Shown piece after piece: positions 18,563 through 26,953 of a stretch of DNA of 64,000 nucleotides. The translations under genes and the position numbers were made by a program. The DNA is from Micromonospora sp. NBC_01740 (GTDB lineage Bacteria; Actinomycetota; Actinomycetes; Mycobacteriales; Micromonosporaceae): positions 3,658,001 through 3,722,000 of the forward strand of contig NZ_CP109150.1 in NCBI RefSeq assembly GCF_035920365.1. Reading direction: 5' to 3'. The notes beneath the pieces are model-generated. The model did no database searches and was not told the origin of the DNA. It saw only the letters and a program-made list of their open reading frames with translations. Every line of letters begins with the position of its first letter. Within the stretch, counting starts at the first letter, position 1.

Positions 18563-19603
18563 GTGACCACAAATTCCAACGGCCAGCGGGTACTCATCAC
18601 CGGCGGCACGGGTTCCTTCGGCAAGACGATGGTCCGCCGCCTCCTCGACCGTGGCGTCGGCGAGGTCCGGGTGCTCAGCCGCGACGAGGCCAAGCAGGAC
18701 GACATGCGCCGGCAGCTCGGCGACGACCGGGTCCGCTACCACGTCGGGGACGTACGCGACTACGACTCGGTGCTGCGGGCCAGCCGGGGGATCGACTACG
18801 TCTTCCACGCGGCGGCCCTCAAGCAGGTGCCCTCCTGCGAGTTCTTCCCGCTGGAGGCGGTGCGGACCAACGTCCTGGGCAGCGCCAACGTCGTCGAGGC
18901 GGCGGAGCGTAACGGCGTCGGCTCCGTGGTCGTGCTGAGCACCGACAAGGCCGTCCACCCCGTCAACGCGATGGGGATGAGCAAGGCCATGATGGAGAAG
19001 GTCGCCCAGGCGCACGCCCGGAACAACCCGAACAGCGCGACGACGGTCTCCTGCGTCCGGTACGGCAACGTCATGTACTCGCGCGGCTCGGTGATCCCAC
19101 TGTTCATCGAGCAGATCAAGGCGGGCCGGGCGCCCACCGTCACGGACCCGGGGATGACCCGCTTCCTGATGTCGCTGGACGACTCGGTGGAACTGGTCGA
19201 GCACGCCTTCCAGCACGCCCGGCCCGGCGACATCTTCATCCGTAAGGCCGTCGCCTGCACCGTCGGCGACCTGGCCGAGGCGGTCTGCGAACTCTTCGAC
19301 GTGCCCGCGAAGCTCGACGTGATCGGCGTACGGCACGGCGAGAAGCAGGACGAGACGCTGGCCAGCCGGGAGGAACTCGCCCAGGCGGACGACTTCGGCG
19401 ACTTCCTCCGGGTGCCGCTGGACGCCCGCGACCTCAACTACGCGCTCTACGTCTCCGAGGGCGAGCTGGGCCGGGGGCCGCGGGAGGACTTCAACTCCGC
19501 CAACGCGCCGCGGCTGGGCGTACCGGAGATCGTCGAGCTGCTGAGGACGCTGCCGGAGGTACGCGCGGAGCTGGCCCTGCGGGACCCGGTGCTGGCGTGC
19601 TGA
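18563..19603 (+). CDS. capE: UDP-GlcNAc 4,6-dehydratase/5-epimerase (CapE/WbjB type)
   Basis: First step of UDP-N-acetyl-L-fucosamine synthesis. A 346-aa soluble SDR with LITGGTGSFGKTMVRRLL, FHAAALKQVPSCEFFPLEAV, and STDKAVHPVNAMGMSKAMME. In the last, the catalytic Met-X3-Lys replaces Tyr-X3-Lys, as in CapE/FlaA1 dehydratases. VSCVRYGNVMYSRGSVIPLF and the C-terminal region around YVSEG match CapE. Start GTG 18563 has GGAGCGGG upstream; ATG 18551 is in frame but lacks a ribosome site. It overlaps the next gene by 7 bases. Followed by capF, a transferase and capG, so the pathway assignment is strong. Confidence 0.9.
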   Translation: MTTNSNGQRVLITGGTGSFGKTMVRRLLDRGVGEVRVLSRDEAKQDDMRRQLGDDRVRYHVGDVRDYDSVLRASRGIDYVFHAAALKQVPSCEFFPLEAVRTNVLGSANVVEAAERNGVGSVVVLSTDKAVHPVNAMGMSKAMMEKVAQAHARNNPNSATTVSCVRYGNVMYSRGSVIPLFIEQIKAGRAPTVTDPGMTRFLMSLDDSVELVEHAFQHARPGDIFIRKAVACTVGDLAEAVCELFDVPAKLDVIGVRHGEKQDETLASREELAQADDFGDFLRVPLDARDLNYALYVSEGELGRGPREDFNSANAPRLGVPEIVELLRTLPEVRAELALRDPVLAC

Positions 19604-20724
19604 GGCTGGCGGTCACCGGCGCCGGCGGCTTCCTCGGCTGGCACGTGCGGGTGCTGCTGCGTGTCCTCGGCCGGCCGGAGCCGGTCGTCGTCACGCGGGC
19701 CGACCTGACCGACCCGGAGCGGGTCGCGGCGAAGCTCGACGGCGTCGACCGGGTGCTGCACCTGGCCGGGGTCAACCGGGGCGAGCCGGCCGACGTCGCC
19801 GCCGGCAACGTGCAGCTCGCCGCCCAGCTCGCGCAGGGCCTCAAGCACTGCCCGACGCCCCCCGGCGCGGTGGTCTTCGCCAACTCGGTGCAGGCCGGCA
19901 ACGGCACCCCCTACGGCGACGCCAAGGCCGCCGCCGCCGGCCTCCTGGCCGACACGGGCCTGCCGTTCGACGACGTCCTGCTGCCCAACCTGTACGGCGA
20001 GCACGGCCGGCCGTACTACAACTCAGCGGTCGCGACGTTCTGCCGGCTGCTCGCCGAGGGCGGGCAACCGGAGGTGCACGGCGACCGCGAGCTGAGCCTG
20101 GTGCACGTCACCGACGCGGCGGCCCGGCTCGTCGGCGTCCCGGCCGGCGGCTCCTGGGACCCCGCCATGCCGGCGCTGCGGACCGGCGTACGGGCCCTCG
20201 CCGACCGGCTCGCCGACGTCGCCGCCACCTACCGCACGGGGGAACTGCCGGCCCTGGTGGACCGGCACGACGTGCGGCTGTTCAACACCTACCGCTCGCA
20301 CTGCTTCCCGGCGCACTACCCGCTGGCGCTGCCGCGCCGGGCGGACGCCCGGGGCGAACTGGTGGAGACGGTCCGGACGCACGGGGGAGGCGGCCAGACC
20401 TTCTGCTCCACCACGCGCCCCGGCATCACCCGGGGCGAGCACTTCCACCTGGCCAAGGTGGAGCGCTTCGTCGTGCTGCGCGGCACGGCGGAGATCAGCC
20501 TGCGCCGCGTCGGCGACACCGGGGTGGTGCGGTTCGCGGTCTCCGGCGACGAGCCGGTGCTCGTGGACATGCCCACGATGTGGGCGCACAAGCTGGTCAA
20601 CACCGGCGGCGACGACCTGGTCACCATGTTCTGGACGAACGAGCTGTTCGACCCGGAACGGCCGGACACCTGGCCCGAGCCGGTGGAGGCGGGCCGGCCG
20701 GAGCGCGCCGTGGCCGTCCCGTGA
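19597..20724 (+). CDS. capF: UDP-2-acetamido-2,6-dideoxy-hexulose reductase/epimerase with cupin domain (CapF/WbjC type)
   Basis: Second step to UDP-L-FucNAc. The 375-aa protein has an N-terminal SDR domain (LRLAVTGAGGFLGWHVRVLL; residues about 1-240) and a C-terminal cupin (about 255-365) with the metal-binding GEHFHLAKVERFVVLRGTAE and PTMWAHKLVNTGGDDLVTMF. This two-domain layout is specific to CapF/WbjC. The start is GTG 19597, inside the end of capE. It ends with a GTGA overlap onto the glycosyltransferase. The order capE-capF-GT-capG with overlapping codons indicates one operon. Confidence 0.91.
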   Translation: MLRLAVTGAGGFLGWHVRVLLRVLGRPEPVVVTRADLTDPERVAAKLDGVDRVLHLAGVNRGEPADVAAGNVQLAAQLAQGLKHCPTPPGAVVFANSVQAGNGTPYGDAKAAAAGLLADTGLPFDDVLLPNLYGEHGRPYYNSAVATFCRLLAEGGQPEVHGDRELSLVHVTDAAARLVGVPAGGSWDPAMPALRTGVRALADRLADVAATYRTGELPALVDRHDVRLFNTYRSHCFPAHYPLALPRRADARGELVETVRTHGGGGQTFCSTTRPGITRGEHFHLAKVERFVVLRGTAEISLRRVGDTGVVRFAVSGDEPVLVDMPTMWAHKLVNTGGDDLVTMFWTNELFDPERPDTWPEPVEAGRPERAVAVP

Positions 20725-21959
20725 GGATCGGCCTGGTCAGCCAGTGGTACCCGCCCGAAGGGGTGTTCATCCCCGGCAACCTGGCGCGGCAACTGGCCGA
20801 ACGCGACCACGACGTGCGGGTGCTCACCACCTTCCCGAGCTATCCGCACGGCCGGATCTTCCCCGGCTGGCGGCAGCGCTGGCGACACACCGAGGCCGAC
20901 GGGCCGGTCGCCGTGCGGCGGGTGCCCGCCTATGCCAGCCACGACACGTCCGCCGCCCGGCGCGCGCTGAGCCACCTGTCCTTCGGGGCCAGCAGCGCGC
21001 TGGGCGGCGTCCGCTGGTTGGCCGGCGTCGACGTCACCTACGTCTACCACCCGCCACCCACCTCGGCGGCCGCGGCGGCGCTGGTCCGCCTGGCCCGGCG
21101 TACGCCGATCGTGCTGCACGTCCAGGACCTGTGGCCGGAGTCGGTGCTCGGCTCGGGGATGGCGCCCGCCGGCCGGGCGGGCCGGGCCCTGGAACGCGGC
21201 GTCGCCGCACTGATGCGCGCGACGTACCGCCTTGCCGGCGCCGTGGTGGTGATCTCGCCGGCGATGGCCGACCTGGTCGTGGCCCGGGGCGCGGACCCGG
21301 ACCGGGTGCGGGTGGTGTGGAACTGGACCGACGACGCGCTGTTCCGGCCGGTGCCGGCCACCGACGAGGCCCGCGCGGCGCTCGGCCACCGCGGGCGCTG
21401 CACGGTGATGTTCGCCGGCAACATCGGCCTCCTGCAGGGGATCGAGACCGCGATCCGGGCGGCGGCCGTCGTGCGCGACCGGATCGACCTGGTGCTGGTG
21501 GGCTCCGGGGCCGGCGAGGAGGCCGCGCGCCGGCTCGCCGCGGAGCTCGGCGCCGACAACGTGCGGTTCGTCGGCCGGCGGCCCGCCGAACGGATGGCCG
21601 CGCTGTACGCCGCCGCCGACTGGCAGCTGATCTGCCTGCGCGACCTGCCCGCGCTGCGCGGCAGCATCCCGTCGAAGTTGCAGGCCGCGCTGGCCTGCGG
21701 CAGCCCCGTGATCGCGTCGGTGGGCGGCGACGCCGCGGCCCTGGTCCGCTCGGCCGGGGTCGGCCTCGTCTCCCCGCCGGGGGACTGGCGTGCGCTCGCC
21801 GCGCGCTTCTCCGTCGCGGCGGCCGAGTCCGCGGACGCCCGGGCGGAACTGGGCCGCCGGGCCCGACGGGTCTACCAGGAGCGCATGTCGCTGCGGGTGG
21901 GCGTGGACCAGTTCGAGGACATCATGACCAAGCTGGCAGCAGAGAGAGGACGGGCATGA
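20721..21959 (+). CDS. GT4 glycosyltransferase, WbuB-like (probable L-FucNAc transferase)
   Basis: A 412-aa GT4 protein beginning RIGLVSQWYPPEGVFIPGNL, with FPSYPHGRIFPGW, VDVTYVYHPPPTSAAAA and HVQDLWPESVLGSG, all typical of WbuB/WbjE-like transferases that use UDP-FucNAc. Donor-domain motifs are MFAGNIGLLQGIETAIRAAA and SIPSKLQAALACGSPVIASV. It starts at GTG 20721 (4-base overlap with capF) and ends with a 4-base overlap onto capG. Its place inside the FucNAc genes supports FucNAc as donor; this is inference from context. Confidence 0.85.
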   Translation: MRIGLVSQWYPPEGVFIPGNLARQLAERDHDVRVLTTFPSYPHGRIFPGWRQRWRHTEADGPVAVRRVPAYASHDTSAARRALSHLSFGASSALGGVRWLAGVDVTYVYHPPPTSAAAAALVRLARRTPIVLHVQDLWPESVLGSGMAPAGRAGRALERGVAALMRATYRLAGAVVVISPAMADLVVARGADPDRVRVVWNWTDDALFRPVPATDEARAALGHRGRCTVMFAGNIGLLQGIETAIRAAAVVRDRIDLVLVGSGAGEEAARRLAAELGADNVRFVGRRPAERMAALYAAADWQLICLRDLPALRGSIPSKLQAALACGSPVIASVGGDAAALVRSAGVGLVSPPGDWRALAARFSVAAAESADARAELGRRARRVYQERMSLRVGVDQFEDIMTKLAAERGRA

Positions 21960-23080
21960 CCCGGATCATGACGGTGGTCGGCACCCGACCGGAGATCATC
22001 CGACTGTCCCGGGTGATCGCCCGGCTCGACGACACCGTGGACCACCTGCTGGTGCACACCGGGCAGAACTGGGACAGCACCCTCTCCGACGTCTTCTTCA
22101 AGGAGCTGCGGCTGCGCGAGCCGGACCGCTTCCTGCGGGTGGACACCTCGTCGCTCGGCCGGGTGCTGGGCGGCGTGCTGGTCGGCATGGAGACGGCGAT
22201 CGCCGAGACCCGACCGGACGCGCTGCTCGTGCTCGGCGACACCAACAGCTGCATCGCCGCGCTGATGGCCCGGCGGATGCGGGTGCCGGTCTACCACATG
22301 GAGGCCGGCAACCGCTGCTTCGACCTCAACGTCCCCGAGGAGACCAACCGGCGGCTCGTCGACCACGTCGCCGACTTCAACCTCGTCTACACCGAGCACG
22401 CGCGGCGCAACCTGCTGGCCGAGGGGCTGCACCCGCGCCGGATCCTGCACACCGGCTCGCCCATGCGGGAGGTGCTGGAGCACTACCGCGCCGACGTCGC
22501 CGCGTCGGGCGTCCTGCGCCAGCTCGACCTCGTACCCGGCCGGTACTTCGTGGTCAGTGCGCACCGCGAGGAGAACGTGGACCAGCCGGACCGCCTCCAG
22601 CGCCTGCTCGACTGCCTCCGGGCCGTCCGCGACCGGTGGGGGCACCCGGTGCTGGTCTCCACGCACCCGCGTACCCGAAAGCGGCTGGAGGCGCTGGCGC
22701 CGGACGCGACCGCCCTCGACGGGATCGCGTTCCACGAGCCGTTCGGCCTCTTCGACTATGTGCACCTGCAGACCAGGGCGTTCTGCACGCTCTCCGACAG
22801 CGGCACGATCAGCGAGGAGGCCGCGATCCTCGGCTTCCCCGCGGTGACGCTGCGCGAGTCGATCGAGCGCCCCGAGGCGCTGGACGCCGGCGGGATCATC
22901 ATGACCGGGCTCGACCCGCAGGGCGTCGTGGAGGCGGTCGAGGTCACCGTGGCCCAGGTCGCCGCCCAGGGGGTGCCGTGCCCCGTCGACTACCGGGTCC
23001 CGGACACCTCCCGCCGGGTGGTCGACTTCATCCTCTCCACCGTCCGCCGGCACCACGACTGGGCGGGCATCCGCCGCTGA
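21956..23080 (+). CDS. capG: UDP-HexNAc 2-epimerase of the FucNAc pathway (CapG/WbjD type)
   Basis: Last step to UDP-L-FucNAc (C2 epimerisation of the talo intermediate). A 374-aa GT-B-fold epimerase (WecB family) with TVVGTRPEIIRLSRVI, HTGQNWDSTLSDVFF, GDTNSCIAALMARRM, HMEAGNRCFDLNVPEETNR, VVSAHREENVDQPDRL and CTLSDSGTISEEAAILGFP. HTGQNWD and SAHREENVD place it with WbjD/CapG. Start ATG 21956 follows AGAGAGAGGA. A perfect 17-bp hairpin ends the operon ten bases after the stop. Confidence 0.9.
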   Translation: MTRIMTVVGTRPEIIRLSRVIARLDDTVDHLLVHTGQNWDSTLSDVFFKELRLREPDRFLRVDTSSLGRVLGGVLVGMETAIAETRPDALLVLGDTNSCIAALMARRMRVPVYHMEAGNRCFDLNVPEETNRRLVDHVADFNLVYTEHARRNLLAEGLHPRRILHTGSPMREVLEHYRADVAASGVLRQLDLVPGRYFVVSAHREENVDQPDRLQRLLDCLRAVRDRWGHPVLVSTHPRTRKRLEALAPDATALDGIAFHEPFGLFDYVHLQTRAFCTLSDSGTISEEAAILGFPAVTLRESIERPEALDAGGIIMTGLDPQGVVEAVEVTVAQVAAQGVPCPVDYRVPDTSRRVVDFILSTVRRHHDWAGIRR

Positions 23081-23090
23081 CCCGTACCGC

Positions 23091-23127
23091 GAGGGCCGGC
23101 GACCGGAAGCTCCGGTCGCCGGCCCTC
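23091..23127. terminator. Strong hairpin between capG and the dehydratase gene
   Basis: Perfect 17-bp arms (23091-23107 and 23111-23127; arm GAGGGCCGGCGACCGGA) with a 3-base loop. It lies between the convergent FucNAc operon and the 4,6-dehydratase gene, and can stop transcription from both sides. No U-run follows, as is common at this GC content. Confidence 0.85.
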
Positions 23128-23142
23128 ACCGTGTGGCGCGCG

Positions 23143-25014
23143 TCAGCGGGACAACGGCACCTGCACCGAGGCGCGGGGGACCGGCACGACCGGGTGGTCG
23201 CAGAGCGCGGCGAGCTGCGCGGCCACCTTCTCCGGATCGTCGTACGGGTCGAGCCCGCTGACCTCGATCGGGTCCAGGGCCGGCACCGCTACATGTGACA
23301 CCAGCGGGTGCAGCGGCCGGGTGTCGGTCTCGCCGGTGCCGAACAGGTCCTCGTGCAGCTTCTCGCCGGGGCGCAGCCCGGTGTAGACGATCGGCACGCC
23401 GCTCTCCGCCTGCTCGGCCATCTGCCTGGCCAGGTCGGCGATGCGGACGGGCTCGCCCATGTCCAGCACCAGCGCCTCCCCGTCGCGGCCGATCTCGGCG
23501 GCCTGCAACACCAGGTGCACCGCCTCCTGCACCGTCATCAGGTAACGGGTCACCTCCGGGTGGGTGACGGTGAGCGGGTGGCCCAGCTCGATCTGCCGCT
23601 GGAACGCGGTCACCACCGAGCCGCGGCTGCTCAGCACGTTGCCGAAGCGGACGCTGAGGAAGGTGCCGGGGAACCGGGAGGCGGCGTGCGCGGTCAGCCG
23701 CTCGGTGATCCGCTTCGAGTAGCCGAGGACGCTGATCGGGTCGGCCGCCTTGTCTGTGGAGATGTTGACGAAGCGGGCCACGTCGCGGCACGCGTCGAGC
23801 ACGGAGAGGGTGCCCCAGACGTTCGTCTTCACCGCCTCGCCGGGGTGCCGCTGGAGCAGCGTGAGGTGCTTGAGCGCGGCGGCGTGGAAGATGACGTCCG
23901 GCCGGCGCTCGCGGATGATCCGCCGGATGCCCTCGTCGTCGCGGAGATCGGCGAGGATCAGCTCGGGGCCGTCCAGCAGGGCGCGTCCGGCCAGCGACAT
24001 CTGCAGGCCGTGCAGGGCCGACTCGTCGCGGTCGAGCATCATCAGCTCGCCCGGGTCCGCCTTCATCACCTGCCGGCACAGCTCCGAGCCGATGGAGCCG
24101 CCAGCGCCGGTGACCAGGACCCGTCGACCGCTGAGCCCGTTGCCGCTCAGCGCCATGTCGGCGACCACCTGCCGGCGGCCCAGCAGGTCGTCGATCTGCA
24201 CGTCGCGGACGTCGGTGACGGTGATCCGGTGGTCGACGAGGTCCCGGACCGGAGGCAGCACCTTGAACGTCGCCCCGGTCCGGAGGGTGGCCTCGCGGAT
24301 CTGCCGGATCAGCGCGGCGTCGGCGTTGGCGACGGAGAAGATCACCGTCGTCGCGCCGGTGCGCCGTACGGCCGCCGCCACGTCCTGACGGCCACCGAGC
24401 ACGCGTACGCCGCCGATGCGCAGGTCCCGCTTGTCGGGGTCGTCGTCGAGGGCGCCCACGGGCCGGTAGCGTCCACGCGGATCGCCGAGCATGGCCCGCA
24501 GCAGCCCCTGCCCGGCGTCGCCGAGCCCGAACAGCAGCACGGGGTTGGAGGACCGGGCGTCGGGCCGCATGGCCAGGTCACGGCGGTGCCGGTAGGTGAA
24601 CCGGGCGGTCAGCATGAACAACAGGGCCAGGGCGCCGCCGACCAGCGGCGTGCTCGCCGGCACCGGTCGTACGCCGGCCGGCAGCAGCCCGATCAGCATG
24701 ATCGCGGCCGTGGTGGCCGCCGTGCCCGCGACCCCCTGCACCTCCTGAAGGCTGCCCAGCGGGTGGCGTCCGGAGTAGATCCGGCGAACCGCCGCGACGG
24801 CGACGTGCACGACGGCGGCGAGGATGCCGCAGGTGGCGGCGCGCGCGAGCTGGCCGGAGGCCAGGTCGAGTTCGTAACGGAACCAGACCGCTGCGGTGAA
24901 CCCACCGACCCAGGCGGTGCTGTCGGTGGCGAGGAATCCGATTGTGCGGCGACGCGCCCTGGCCCGGTGTGAACTCTGTTCACCGAGTCGGGTGGCCTCT
25001 GTTTCGGGCGGCAT
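23143..25014 (-). CDS. Membrane-bound nucleoside-diphosphate-sugar 4,6-dehydratase (PglF/CapD/WbpM-like)
   Basis: 623 aa. Four N-terminal membrane helices (about residues 20-160, e.g. TTAAIMLIGLLPAGVRPVPA) precede a nucleotide-binding sensor fold (NPVLLFGLGDAGQGLLRAML). A C-terminal SDR dehydratase has RVLVTGAGGSIGSELCRQVM, FHAAALKHLTLLQRHPGEAV, STDKAADPISVLGYSKRITE and SVRFGNVLSSRGSVVTAFQR. The family makes UDP-4-keto-6-deoxy-GlcNAc, the precursor of bacillosamine-type sugars. ATG 25014 is preferred over GTG 25050 because GGGAG lies upstream and 25050 falls inside a hairpin. It stands downstream of the aminotransferase and acetyltransferase genes, which use its product. Confidence 0.87.
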   Translation of the reverse strand: MPPETEATRLGEQSSHRARARRRTIGFLATDSTAWVGGFTAAVWFRYELDLASGQLARAATCGILAAVVHVAVAAVRRIYSGRHPLGSLQEVQGVAGTAATTAAIMLIGLLPAGVRPVPASTPLVGGALALLFMLTARFTYRHRRDLAMRPDARSSNPVLLFGLGDAGQGLLRAMLGDPRGRYRPVGALDDDPDKRDLRIGGVRVLGGRQDVAAAVRRTGATTVIFSVANADAALIRQIREATLRTGATFKVLPPVRDLVDHRITVTDVRDVQIDDLLGRRQVVADMALSGNGLSGRRVLVTGAGGSIGSELCRQVMKADPGELMMLDRDESALHGLQMSLAGRALLDGPELILADLRDDEGIRRIIRERRPDVIFHAAALKHLTLLQRHPGEAVKTNVWGTLSVLDACRDVARFVNISTDKAADPISVLGYSKRITERLTAHAASRFPGTFLSVRFGNVLSSRGSVVTAFQRQIELGHPLTVTHPEVTRYLMTVQEAVHLVLQAAEIGRDGEALVLDMGEPVRIADLARQMAEQAESGVPIVYTGLRPGEKLHEDLFGTGETDTRPLHPLVSHVAVPALDPIEVSGLDPYDDPEKVAAQLAALCDHPVVPVPRASVQVPLSR

Positions 25015-25040
25015 CTGTGCTCCCTGTCCGTCTCCGAGGG

Positions 25041-25060
25041 CTTCCGCCACAGGGCGGAAG
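25041..25060. promoter_or_regulatory. Perfect 8-bp hairpin in the leader before the 4,6-dehydratase gene
   Basis: CTTCCGCC-ACAG-GGCGGAAG lies 27 bases before the dehydratase start, in a 149-base gap that is otherwise relatively A/T-rich and holds two near-direct CCTAAAG copies. It could be an attenuator or a transcript-stability hairpin separating expression of this gene from the three upstream genes. Function is inferred. Confidence 0.4.
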
Positions 25061-25163
25061 GAGCTTTAGGGCTCTTTAGGTTGATACATGCCCGAACATG
25101 ATTTTTGGCGTCTTTCGGGTTGGATGACCGATTTTTCGTCCGCAGGGCCGAGGGCTCGTCGGG

Positions 25164-25808
25164 TCAACGGGCGGGCACGCCCTTGACCACGACACCGTCC
25201 GGCACGTCCCGGACGACGCAGGCGCCCGCCCCGACGGTGCTGTCCCGGCCCACCCGCAGGCCCTGCAACACGGCCGCCGTCGTGCCGACCAGCACCCCCT
25301 CCGCCAGGTGGCAGTCGCCCGAGACGGCGGCCAGCGGATTGACCGAGACGAAGTCGGCGAGGGTGCAGTCGTGCCCGACCGTGGCGTTCTGGTTGAGGTG
25401 CACGTGCCGGCCGAGCGTGACGTTGGTGGTGACCCGGGCCCCCGCGAAGGCGACGAGGCCCGGGCCGTGCACCGTGTCCGGCCCGATCGTCGCCGCCGGA
25501 TGCACGAGGCTCGCCGCCGGCGTGCCGTACGCCTCGACCCGGGCGGCGACCGCCCGCCGGACGCGCGGGTCGCCGATGCCGATGACGTGGTGCGCGTCCG
25601 GGGGCGCGTCGCGCAGCCAGGCGACGCCGCCGAGATAGGGCACGTCGAGCCGTTGCACCCGCTTCAGGTTCTCCTCGGAGGGCCGGTCGTCGACGAACCC
25701 GAGGAGGCGCCAGCGTGGCCGGCCGGCGGCGACGTCCATCGCCCGCGCGATCGTGAGGACCTCCCGGCCGTGCCCGCCGCAGCCGACGACCACCAGCGGG
25801 ACCGTCAC
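25164..25808 (-). CDS. Sugar N/O-acetyltransferase, PglD/NeuD-like
   Basis: A 214-aa protein. The N-terminal Rossmann-like domain (LVVVGCGGHGREVLTIARAM) binds the UDP-sugar. The C-terminal left-handed beta-helix carries hexapeptide repeats (TVHGPGLVAFAGARVTTNVT, then VHLNQNATVGHDCTLADFVS with the catalytic His, then GVLVGTTAAVLQGLRVGRDS). PglD enzymes acetylate the 4-amino group made by the aminotransferase, giving a 2,4-diacetamido sugar. The start GTG 25808 overlaps the aminotransferase stop by 4 bases. Acetyl donor and sugar are inferred from family and neighbours. Confidence 0.86.
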   Translation of the reverse strand: MTVPLVVVGCGGHGREVLTIARAMDVAAGRPRWRLLGFVDDRPSEENLKRVQRLDVPYLGGVAWLRDAPPDAHHVIGIGDPRVRRAVAARVEAYGTPAASLVHPAATIGPDTVHGPGLVAFAGARVTTNVTLGRHVHLNQNATVGHDCTLADFVSVNPLAAVSGDCHLAEGVLVGTTAAVLQGLRVGRDSTVGAGACVVRDVPDGVVVKGVPAR

Positions 25809-26953
25809 GCCGTCGACCCTCCCGTACGGGCCGCCAGGAACTCGTCGACGGCGGCGAGGACGAGGCCGACCTGCCGCTCGTTCATCGCGCTGCCGCTGGG
25901 CAGGGCCAGCCCGTCGGCGAACAGCCGCTCGGCCACTCCGGTGACGAGGCACTCGGCGTCGGCGTACGCCGGTTGCAGGTGCATCGGCTTCCAGACCGGG
26001 CGGGTCTCGATGTCCCGCCCCGCCAGGTGGGCGGCCAGGTCGGCGGCCCGCCAGCCGGCCCGCCGCGGGTCGACCGCGATGGTGGTCAGCCAGCAGTTGG
26101 AGCCGGGGTCCTCCACGCCGAGCAGCCGCACACCCGGGACCGGGGCGAAGAGCTTGGCGTACTGGTCGCGCAGGTGCCGGCGCCGGGCGATCATCCCGTC
26201 CAGCCGGACGAGCTGGGCGCGGCCCAACGCGGCGAGCAGGTTGCTCAGTCGGTAGTTGTAGCCCGTCTCGCGGTGCTCGTAGTGCGGCGTCGGCTCGCGG
26301 GCCTGGGTCGACAGGAACCGGGCCCGGGCCAGCAGGGCCGCGTCGTCGGAGACGAGCATCCCGCCGCCCGAGGTGGTCATGATCTTGTTGCCGTTGAAGG
26401 AGAGGATGCCCACCTGCCCGAAGGAGCCGGCGGGCCGGCCGTGATGGGTCGCGCCGAGGGCCTCCGCGGCGTCCTCGACCACCGGTACGCCCGCCGCCGC
26501 GCAGACCGGGGCCAGCGCGGTGTGGTCGGCGCAGCTGCCGAAGAGGTCGACGGGGACGACCGCTCCGACGCGCTGCCCCCGGAGGACGAGTGCCCGGATC
26601 AGCTCGTCCACGAGGGCCACGTCGAGGTTCCCGGAGTGCGGGTCGCAGTCGACGAAGACCGGCCGGGCACCGGCGTAGCGGACCGCGTTCGCGCTCGCCA
26701 CGAACGTCAGCGTCGGCACGATGACGGCGTCGCCGGGCCCGACTCCCACTCCGAGCAGCGCCAGGTGCAGCGCGGCCGTGCCGGAACTCACGGCGACGGC
26801 CCCGTGCGTGCCCACCCGCGTGGCGACCTCGCGCTCGAACGCGTCGAGGTCCGGGCCGACGGGCGCGACCCAGCCGGACCGCAGGGCCGCGACGACGTAA
26901 GACTCCTCCAGCGGCCCGACGTCGGGCGGGGACAGGTGGATGGTCCCGCTCAT
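25805..26953 (-). CDS. DegT/DnrJ/EryC1 PLP-dependent sugar aminotransferase (PglE-like)
   Basis: A 382-aa type I fold PLP enzyme. LSPPDVGPLEESYVVAALRS opens the protein and AVSSGTAALHLALLGVGVGP binds cofactor phosphate. PVVEDAAEALGATHHGR holds the PLP-pairing Asp, and FNGNKIMTTSGGGM holds the Schiff-base lysine. The C-terminal half has RETGYNYRLSNLLAALGRAQ. It should transfer an amino group to C4 of UDP-4-keto-6-deoxy-GlcNAc. Its GTGA overlap with the acetyltransferase and 4-base overlap with the sugar-transferase gene upstream make a tight operon. Confidence 0.9.
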   Translation of the reverse strand: MSGTIHLSPPDVGPLEESYVVAALRSGWVAPVGPDLDAFEREVATRVGTHGAVAVSSGTAALHLALLGVGVGPGDAVIVPTLTFVASANAVRYAGARPVFVDCDPHSGNLDVALVDELIRALVLRGQRVGAVVPVDLFGSCADHTALAPVCAAAGVPVVEDAAEALGATHHGRPAGSFGQVGILSFNGNKIMTTSGGGMLVSDDAALLARARFLSTQAREPTPHYEHRETGYNYRLSNLLAALGRAQLVRLDGMIARRRHLRDQYAKLFAPVPGVRLLGVEDPGSNCWLTTIAVDPRRAGWRAADLAAHLAGRDIETRPVWKPMHLQPAYADAECLVTGVAERLFADGLALPSGSAMNERQVGLVLAAVDEFLAARTGGSTA